From Parus major (lineage: Eukaryota > Chordata > Aves > Passeriformes > Paridae): a stretch of 64,000 nt of DNA. The DNA lies in contig NC_031769.1 of the NCBI RefSeq assembly GCF_001522545.3, positions 23,669,617 to 23,733,616 on the forward strand, given 5' to 3'. Position numbers and translations under genes: made by a program. The notes beneath the pieces are model-generated. The model saw only the letters and a list, made by a program, of their open reading frames with translations. It made no database searches and was not told the DNA's origin. Positions 60,701-64,000 of the stretch are shown in pieces (positions within the stretch are counted from its first letter, which is position 1; every line of letters starts with the position of its first letter).

Positions 60701-63606
60701 TTTTGGCAACAGTTTGAAGTTTCTTGAAGACACCTGCACCATGGATAGTGCAGCAGGCTCCTCTCAGATGGTTTGGGAACAGAAGGGGCTTCAATCCAAT
60801 TCCGTATGGTTTTCCAGATGAAAATGTAGTGTAGAGCAGCTCCCAGAGTAGGCTCAGCTAGGTAGGTAATAAATGTACAGGCAGGTAATAAATGGTTCTG
60901 GAAGAAAGCACAGCTGCAAACACAACCACATTTTACCAGCTTGAAGCTACAGATTTAGGTGCCATGAGCTGCATTTAGCACATTACAAGGTGTAAAATTT
61001 TACTTGTGGTGTGAATGGGTACCTGTCCCTGCTTCATGCTTAGGGAAATCACACACAAGGGAGAGCTCAGAGTGGGATAAGGACCAGACCAAATTTTCAG
61101 GAAAACTGGGACCGGGAGTTTTAGGGGCAGGTAATAGATATGGCTTAGCTTATGCAAAACAACCAAGTGTCACTCAGGGTGCAGAGGGGTCAGCATGAGC
61201 CAAGAGAGGAATGTTAAACTGCACTCTTTTGGATGACACTATTCAGAAATACATTTTCAGGTTGTAAATTAGAGGGTTCTTAATCATTAGAACATTGTTA
61301 TTTCATAACCTTCAAATTAGGGTAGTCCAAGGTTAAAGGGAGCTTCTTGTTTCTCCTTCAAGCAATGCTTGACACATTTCTGAAGGCTGTTTGACATGGC
61401 TTCTATGGAGAGAGGAAACATGATTTTCTAGCTGGAGGGCTTTTTTTTCCCTGTTGCTACCTAACTACAAGTTATTGATAACCTGGAATGAGTTTGGTGG
61501 GTGGGAATAGTTCCTTACCCTCCCTCCTAAGTGCAGTTTTTTAACTTGACATTGAAGAATATTTTGCTTTTATTCATTAAGACATGCATTAATTTTTACC
61601 ATTTCTATCTCTTGATTTGGTTGAGTGAAGTCTTATAATCTACAGTGAGTATTTCAGACATATGGGATTTCCCAAATGTAAGGAAACTCTTTGCAGGGAA
61701 TATTTTAGAGGGATAGAACATAGTAGCTGGATTTCTCTCCTTCCTCAGGTTAACTCCCACTCTATCTAAAGAAAACAGCATTTAATGACATTCAACAAGT
61801 AGCTACAAGTTTGGTCCCTCAAAATGACACCTTTACAAACTGCCTGGTGTGCTGCTGGCTGGTTCTTCGTGGTCCTTGGTCAGGGGGAAGCCACCACAGG
61901 TTGGTGCTCACTTCAGCAGGGCTGCAGGCAGTTCAGGATGTGATGCTCTGCCATGTGGCAACAAAAAGGTGATGCAGAAATCAAAAGCAAAATGTAACTG
62001 TGCCAGATCAAAAGCCTTTACAACAGTAGCCTAACAATGCCCTTAAAAAAACAATTTACTTCCAGTATTTATATATATTGAAATATTTTTGTGCTGTATT
62101 AATAACGCATTCTTTATATATATATATATATATAGTTTATATAATATAAACTATCAAACCACAAGCATACATTAAATAACTGATACACAAGCTGACTTTA
62201 CTGTGTCCTCTTCCTCAGCTTCCTTATAGAGTTTCTAGTAGGATAGTTAATCCCATGGTTTTGTTTTCTTATGATAAGAGGAAGTTTCTTTCCCAGAAGA
62301 GGGCTGCTAGATTAAAATAATTTGAGGTTTTTGTCATAGTCCACTTAAATTAGGGGAAACCTTCTGTACTGTCTCCCTAGAGGAAAGATCAGCAATAGTC
62401 ACCTGGCTATAGACTCTGTAAGAAATATTCCTTATCTCACCCAGAGACAAAAATATAATTATTGGCAAATTTGTAAAGATACACACAAGCACAAAACATA
62501 CAAAAGCTGTTCTGTTTTTTTGAGATGTGTCTTTATATGTGACAGCCTGACTTATCTGTCACACCACCAAAGCCAGATCTTACACTGCCTATTTCTAACT
62601 TCATATGAACAAGCCCCATGTGTCCAGGATTCCTGCAGCAGAGTGAGGATTTCTATTGACATCACAGGGGAGGTCTGTGGATTACTTACTTGCTGTTGCT
62701 ACAGTGAAGATGCCAAATGCTGGGCATTGGCAGGGTCTTTTGGCAGCTTGACAGAGCAGACAGCACTGCAGCACTAAGGACAAGCAAGCTAACAGTGTTC
62801 CAGGTCTGCTGCCTTCAGCAAGGCCCATAGGAAGGTGGGGAATCTTCAGCTTACTAAGCAGTGGTAGTTTTATTGATAGTGGTTTTTTCTTCTCCCCAAA
62901 GGAAGTCAAAATTTGTGAGTAAAATTGCTCGAGGCTGCAGTAGTTAGCACTCTGGCTAGCACAGGGAACTTGGGCAATACTGTTAGGGATCATTTAGTGG
63001 CACAGAAGCTCTATAGATTATATAAAACTATACTAGAATACTACACTATGTACATACTAGAACTATGTAACATTAAGGTACTATATAATACTAATAAGGC
63101 TTTTATGAGATCTTACATAGCCATTAGGAAAACCTGGATTGGTTAAAAACCAATGTATGGAATGTATGGAAATTGTACTGTTTTCATGCAATTCTCCAAT
63201 ACCTCAAGTGTTGGTCAACTCTTTTATGACAGTTAAGCAAATTGAAGTGCTGCAACACTTTTTGCTGCTGGCCCTGGAAAAGCTCCCTCCCCTCCTACAG
63301 TTCAGCTGCAGGCTTAGGCACCTACAGGTTTAGGACAGGAGCAGCAGGGCTGCTGTGGGAAGCACCACAGACCACCTGCCCAGGAGCCAGTGGATGAGGG
63401 TTCTGCAGGCACGTGGCGTCCGGATGCAATGTGTACGTCATTCTGGGCAAGCTGTCCAGCTGTCACTGTCAGAACAGCATGCAAATGGTTAAATGCACCC
63501 TTTATATTTCTGCAGGGACTTGAGATTGATGTCAATAGGAGGAGGCACAGACGAAACCATGCTTTCCATCATATGCAAATACATGGATATACTTCCAAGA
63601 AAGTGA
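3629..63606 (+). CDS. Acyl-CoA dehydrogenase family gene (acyl-CoA dehydrogenase 6-like), 8 exons, 5' end outside window
   Basis: Joining 3629-3749, 34426-34555, 39101-39207, 45099-45266, 50429-50602, 56701-56862, 56983-57133 and 63516-63606 gives 367 codons and a TGA, with GT-AG at every junction. ACADs are FAD enzymes that introduce a trans-2,3 double bond into acyl-CoA thioesters and pass electrons to ETF, usually in mitochondria. Visible family features are the N-terminal helical domain (1-about 105), the flavin motif [10 protein letters not shown] (108-117), MWITSG (139-144), the middle beta domain (about 105-215), YTRQRKVFG (248-256), LQFWGG (319-324) and GGGTDE (346-351). The usual family length is 410-430, so the transit peptide and first helix are missing. 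Overall resemblance is to proteins annotated as probable acyl-CoA dehydrogenase 6; ACADL and IVD are related alternatives. The ACAD assignment is secure, the subfamily less so. Substrate and compartment cannot be read from this fragment. The C-terminus PRK is not a peroxisomal SKL signal. Confidence 0.95.
9550..9690. repeat. AT-rich low-complexity tract
   Basis: This is a run of imperfect ACATAAATACATATAAATAC-type units followed by TAATATAA-type sequence. It is a simple repeat without coding potential. Confidence 0.75.
10590..10664 (+). mobile_element. CR1 LINE 3'-end fragment
   Basis: CCCATGGCAGGAGATTTGGG followed by ACTAGATGATCTTTGTGGTG and CCAGCCCAAACCATCCTATA is the well-known 3' end of avian CR1, close to its terminal ATTCTATG repeats. 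It is a short, diverged, 5'-truncated copy on the + strand. Confidence 0.85.
11600..11785. repeat. (TA/TG)n-rich tract
   Basis: The tract has alternating TATATG and TATATA runs, a perfect 16 bp palindrome TTCCATATATATGGAA (11635-11650), and a later GTATATATATAGAGAGAGA stretch (from about 11761). The region abuts the 3' end of the minus-strand CR1 that begins near 11806. Confidence 0.8.
11806..12386 (-). mobile_element. CR1 LINE copy, minus strand, 3' part
   Basis: Read on the minus strand, the element ends at about 11806-11825 in an ATTCTATGATTTTATGATTT-like tail, typical of CR1 termini. The preceding 3' UTR gives GGTCCCTTCCAACTGG. Further in, the minus strand encodes a fragment of the C-terminal end of CR1 ORF2 ([13 protein letters not shown], then [13 protein letters not shown], within about 12100-12310). 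The copy is 5'-truncated near 12386 and lacks an intact reverse transcriptase. Confidence 0.85.
13334..13343. repeat. Poly-C run (10 C)
   Basis: Ten consecutive C bases lie between GGTT and TTTG. This homopolymer is prone to length error in sequencing. Confidence 0.9.
14008..14027. repeat. Poly-T run
   Basis: An uninterrupted T run of nearly 20 bases lies in the large intron and has no associated element that I can recognise. The exact ends are approximate. Confidence 0.8.
14366..14440 (-). mobile_element. CR1 LINE 3'-end fragment
   Basis: ACCATAAAGTTTGGAGAAGA followed by CCTCTTAGATCATCAAGTCC and CCATTAACCCAGCACTGCCA corresponds to the reverse complement of the 3' UTR of a CR1 subfamily common in birds. 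It is short and diverged. Confidence 0.75.
15547..15572. repeat. (TATT)n tetranucleotide microsatellite
   Basis: Consecutive TATT/ATTT units lie between AAAA and AAAGCC. The exact ends are approximate. Confidence 0.85.
17860..18506 (+). mobile_element. CR1 LINE copy, plus strand, 3' part
   Basis: Recognisable CR1 ORF2 and 3' UTR blocks follow in order. These are GGGGGTGCTTGTGGATG, ATCCTGGGCTGCAGAG, GTGTGGCCAGCAGGTCAAGG, CTTGTGAGACCCCACCTGCA, TCCAGCTCTGGGGTCCTCAG, AGTCCAGAGGAGGGACATAA, GATGATCAGAAGGACAGAGC, GAACAGGTTGCTCAGAGAGG and GGTTGAACTAGATGACATTT, then a terminal CTATGATTCTA. Relative to the usual layout, a stretch after CTCCTATGAGGA is missing and a 14 bp unit is duplicated. The reading frame is broken. 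Confidence 0.9.
18163..18190. repeat. 14 bp tandem micro-duplication within CR1
   Basis: CTTCTTGTTGCCAT is followed directly by CTTCTCGTTGCCGT inside the CR1 copy, where the usual element has a single copy (CTTGTGGCCTTCCAGTACCT-like). The two units differ at two positions. Confidence 0.7.
21199..21215. repeat. Poly-T run
   Basis: A T run of about 16 bases lies after GAGTGCA and before CTTTTGG. Confidence 0.85.
21850..21935. repeat. Degenerate TG-rich tract
   Basis: The tract has interrupted GTGTGTGTCTC, TATGTGTGCATTTGTGTG runs. It is a decayed dinucleotide repeat just 5' of a CR1 tail. Confidence 0.6.
21942..22042 (-). mobile_element. CR1 LINE 3'-end fragment
   Basis: CTCGAGTTGGAAGGGACCCA followed by CAAGTATCATAAGGTTCAGC and CATGGCAAAGAGCATCATCC is the reverse complement of a CR1 3' UTR. 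The copy is truncated and diverged. Confidence 0.8.
28305..28330. repeat. (GGTT)n short tandem repeat
   Basis: Consecutive TTGGTTGGTTGGTTGGTTTGG sequence lies in the large intron. Confidence 0.8.
29495..29548. repeat. 27 bp tandem duplication
   Basis: Two adjacent 27 bp units (29495-29521 and 29522-29548) share GAT(A/G)CCTTAAAGAAATGAAA. They differ at a few positions, so the duplication is not recent. Confidence 0.8.
31460..31520. repeat. Degenerate (ACAGAAT)n repeat
   Basis: Repeated AGAATACAGAATACAGTACAG-like units run for about 60 bp with point changes. Confidence 0.75.
32778..32794. repeat. Poly-A run (17 A)
   Basis: Seventeen A bases follow AAAATTT. No retrocopy or SINE body was recognised next to it. 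Confidence 0.85.
34426..34555 (+). CDS. ACAD exon, residues 41-84
   Basis: The exon is 130 nt, with an acceptor of a T-run followed by CCTCAG and a donor GTAATT at 34556. It completes Glu41 and continues [20 protein letters not shown], then a stretch ending MATPALT and two bases of Arg84. YGGMG is the conserved ACAD turn after the second N-terminal helix pair, and AEELG is the following helix. The join to the preceding exon gives DKPTEYGGMG, the uninterrupted family pattern, so no coding exon is missing from the 30.7 kb intron between them. Confidence 0.95.
34556..39100 (+). other. 4.5 kb intron of the ACAD gene
   Basis: The donor is GTAATT and the acceptor TTGCAG. It contains a 150-codon open frame at 35766-36218 with no recognisable family, a short TG repeat near 37161, and a 35 bp tandem duplication at 38320-38389. 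Nothing else was recognised. Confidence 0.85.
38320..38389. repeat. 35 bp tandem duplication
   Basis: Two adjacent units (38320-38354 and 38355-38389) share AGTGAATGT and then TTAGAAAAAAATCAAGC. They differ at a few positions. Confidence 0.85.
39101..39207 (+). CDS. ACAD exon with flavin-binding signature, residues 84-120
   Basis: The exon is 107 nt, with acceptor TTGCAG and donor GTAAGT at 39208. It encodes the helix [19 protein letters not shown] followed by [26 protein letters not shown] (residues 108-117) is the ACAD signature in the middle domain that contacts the flavin and the acyl-CoA thioester. The codon shared with the next exon reads AAT (Asn120), where the family pattern usually has a small residue. 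Confidence 0.96.
40310..40640. repeat. AT-rich low-complexity tract
   Basis: The tract consists of many AATAAT, TTAATA and TAAATA units with almost no G or C. Confidence 0.75.
41880..42260 (-). mobile_element. Possible ancient CR1/L3-type LINE relic
   Basis: The order of GTGTCACAAACAAATTTAAT, GTGTATTCCTG, AAGATCATTAATGTAAATAT and TCAGTAG, followed by AATGTAACCCAATGCAATTT and AAGTTCCTTGTGCACATTTT, resembles the reverse complement of old amniote CR1/L3 LINE tails. These carry a 'GTCATCTGCAAA...GTCATTGATAAAAAT' block. The match is by eye and heavily diverged, so the boundaries are rough. Confidence 0.35.
45099..45266 (+). CDS. ACAD exon, middle beta domain, residues 120-176
   Basis: The exon is 168 nt (a multiple of 3, phase 1 at both ends), with acceptor GAAATAG and donor GTAATA at 45267. 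It encodes [20 protein letters not shown] followed by ITSGSQADW and a stretch ending [17 protein letters not shown] is the strongly conserved beta-strand segment, with Trp140 packing near the flavin ring. The '[14 protein letters not shown]' strand is typical of LCAD, IVD and ACAD6-type enzymes. Confidence 0.96.
45267..50428 (+). other. 5.2 kb intron of the ACAD gene
   Basis: The donor is GTAATA and the acceptor CTCTTCAG. It includes an AT-rich tract (about 45850-46060) and a 152-codon minus-strand open frame (48256-48714) with no recognised homology. No repeats of known family were seen. Confidence 0.85.
45850..46060. repeat. AT-rich low-complexity tract
   Basis: TTTAATATTTAAAA and TATTAAT-type sequence runs for about 200 bp with very few G or C. 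Confidence 0.7.
50429..50602 (+). CDS. ACAD exon with probable catalytic Glu, residues 176-234
   Basis: The exon is 174 nt (a multiple of 3, phase 1 at both ends), with acceptor CTCTTCAG and donor GTAAGT at 50603. It encodes [20 protein letters not shown], then the loop [10 protein letters not shown] and the helix start [33 protein letters not shown] is the conserved last part of the beta domain. In LCAD and IVD the active-site base is the Glu just before Arg-Leu in the same helix (QERL), which corresponds here to Glu226 of QEERL. That assignment is by analogy with those families. Confidence 0.96.
52320..52411. repeat. 46 bp tandem duplication
   Basis: Two adjacent 46 bp units (52320-52365 and 52366-52411) begin TGCAGTTTGTTGTACCACA and end GTGTTAACTTCCAG(C/T)CC. 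They differ at only a few positions. Confidence 0.9.
52854..52871. repeat. Poly-T run (18 T)
   Basis: This is a T homopolymer between CACC and CCTTTTAAC. Confidence 0.9.
53887..54532 (-). mobile_element. CR1 LINE copy, minus strand, interrupted
   Basis: Read on +, the reverse complement of CR1 is clear. The blocks are ATCACAGAATGGTTTGGGAA, CCAACCCCTCCACCATGGGC, CACTAAACCAGGTTGCTCAA, TCATCCATCCTGGCCTTGAA, CAACATATTCCAGTGTCTCA, CAGTTCCCCTTGTCCTGA, TCCAGGCTGAACAACCCCAA and GACCCTTGACCTGATGGCC. It covers the 3' UTR and the end of ORF2. It is interrupted at 54087-54161 by a second CR1 tail, and the coding part is decayed. Confidence 0.92.
54087..54161 (-). mobile_element. Short CR1 3' tail nested within the larger CR1
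   Basis: TGTAGAATGATAGAATTGGT followed by TTGGGTTGGAAGGCACCCTA and AAGATCATGTAATTCCAA is again the reverse complement of a CR1 3' end. It sits between AAGGAATTTCTT and CTTCCTTATGTTCAATATAA, which are contiguous in ordinary CR1 copies. The fragment therefore inserted into an existing element. Confidence 0.8.
56701..56862 (+). CDS. ACAD exon, C-terminal helical domain, residues 234-288
   Basis: The exon is 162 nt (a multiple of 3, phase 1 at both ends), with acceptor TTCTTCCAG and donor GTGAGC at 56863. It encodes [20 protein letters not shown] then [20 protein letters not shown] and ends [19 protein letters not shown] is the classic ACAD motif with Arg252 and Phe255, which contact the FAD pyrophosphate and adenine of a neighbouring subunit. 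'Q...FRLAEL' is the next conserved helix. The exon is noticeably more CpG- and GC-rich than the flanking introns. Confidence 0.96.
56863..56982 (+). other. 120 bp intron of the ACAD gene, open in frame
   Basis: The donor is GTGAGC, the tract before the acceptor is T-rich, and it ends TTATTAG. A branch-point-like GTGAC lies near 56952. Its length is a multiple of 3 and it has no stop in the ACAD frame, so the reading frame runs on from exon to exon. The 40 intronic codons do not resemble any ACAD insertion that I know. Confidence 0.9.
56983..57133 (+). CDS. ACAD exon, C-terminal domain, residues 288-338
   Basis: The exon is 151 nt, with a T-rich acceptor ending ATTAG and donor GTAAGG at 57134. 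It encodes [20 protein letters not shown] then [17 protein letters not shown] and ends [25 protein letters not shown] matches the conserved helix and QxxGG loop that binds the FAD adenine. Compared with the common QxxGGxG[FY]....P pattern, Ala326 stands in the last Gly position and Leu332 in the Pro position. Confidence 0.95.
57134..63515 (+). other. 6.4 kb last intron of the ACAD gene
   Basis: The donor is GTAAGG and the acceptor TTTCTGCAG. It is AT-rich and contains a 15-A run near 59258, a (TA)10 tract with an adjoining inverted repeat (62115-62154), and a TACTA-rich stretch (63015-63100). No CR1 copy or exon was recognised. Confidence 0.85.
62115..62154. repeat. (TA)10 microsatellite plus inverted repeat
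   Basis: Twenty bases of alternating TA (62115-62134) overlap a near-perfect palindrome, ATAGTTTATAT-A-ATATAAACTAT (62132-62154), with 11 bp arms. Confidence 0.85.
63516..63606 (+). CDS. ACAD last coding exon with stop codon, residues 338-367
   Basis: The acceptor is TATATTTCTGCAG. The exon has 91 coding nt and ends at TGA (63604-63606). It completes Arg338 and encodes [20 protein letters not shown] then [23 protein letters not shown] is the terminal ACAD motif. MCAD and SCAD carry their catalytic Glu here (EGT), but this protein has Gly347 (GGT), as LCAD and IVD-type enzymes do. The join restores YRDLR exactly. Confidence 0.94.
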
Positions 63607-64000
63607 CGCATCTCCACTCTTCCTTGAAAATTAAGAAAGCAAGAGCATGACTTGTGCTGCACACTGAAGATGATGAGCTTTGAGTGGAAAACAGATCAGT
63701 AATTTTGCCATCAAAATGCAAATCAAGGTCTTTCACCATTACCACTCTATTTTCTTGTGTCAAATTTTTGTTGATGTGAAGCACTCAAAGTTTGTAGCCT
63801 CCTGCATTCTGTTTTTTCAGTGGGTTAAGTTTTCCAATGACCCATGCTAAGCACACAGAAAAAAATGTGTTCTTTAATCAAGCTTTATCTACACTTTAGA
63901 GCATCTAAGCTGACAATTACGAAACAGAACTTCCATATGAACGGAAGCTATGTAGCTTGATCTCATTTCAGTATGGCTTTGCTTTCAAAGTGAGCAATTA
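63607..64000 (+). other. 3' UTR or flank of the ACAD gene, cut by the window end
   Basis: This sequence follows the TGA stop. No AATAAA or ATTAAA polyadenylation signal was seen before the window ends, so the transcript end is probably beyond 64000, or a variant signal is used. Confidence 0.6.

Noticed and set aside
1..64000. Search for CRISPR arrays, tRNA or rRNA genes, phage or bacterial operons
   Set aside because: None seen. Split exons, CR1 repeats and AT-rich introns mark this as vertebrate nuclear DNA.

Overview
The window looks like nuclear DNA from a bird. It is AT-rich, and the only recognisable gene has small GT-AG exons spread over about 60 kb. The interspersed repeats are mostly chicken-repeat-1 (CR1) LINE fragments, with one element resembling an avian ERV long terminal repeat. 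There are no bacterial-style operons, CRISPR arrays, rRNA or tRNA genes. The species cannot be fixed from the sequence alone.

One protein-coding gene on the + strand accounts for all the coding sequence I can support. Eight exons (3629-3749, 34426-34555, 39101-39207, 45099-45266, 50429-50602, 56701-56862, 56983-57133, 63516-63606) join in frame into 367 residues plus a TGA stop (1104 nt). The product is an acyl-CoA dehydrogenase (ACAD) flavoenzyme. It most resembles the group annotated as 'probable acyl-CoA dehydrogenase 6' in non-mammalian vertebrates and invertebrates. The family is usually about 410-430 residues, so roughly 50 N-terminal residues, the initiator Met and the promoter are missing and probably lie upstream. 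The stop codon and at least 394 bp of 3' flank or UTR are present. Residue numbers in this report count from the first codon of the first exon seen here.

Layout. 1-3628: upstream intron or flank, with a probable ERV LTR at about 2500-3160. 3750-34425: a 30.7 kb intron carrying several CR1 copies (about 10590-10664, 11806-12386, 14366-14440, 17860-18506, 21942-22042) and simple repeats. 34556-56700: four introns of 4.5-6.1 kb, with an ancient LINE-like stretch near 41.9-42.3 kb, short tandem duplications, and a CR1 at 53887-54532 that contains a second, nested CR1 tail. 56863-56982: a 120 bp intron that is open in the reading frame. 57134-63515: a 6.4 kb AT-rich intron with a (TA)n tract. 63607-64000: 3' UTR or flank.

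The most useful observations are three. The enzyme has an LCAD/IVD-like active-site arrangement: a Glu in the QEERL helix, and Gly where MCAD has its catalytic Glu. The 120 bp intron could be retained without breaking the frame. One CR1 is nested inside another. I did not find a convincing undescribed biological system; most of the window is ordinary intronic DNA.
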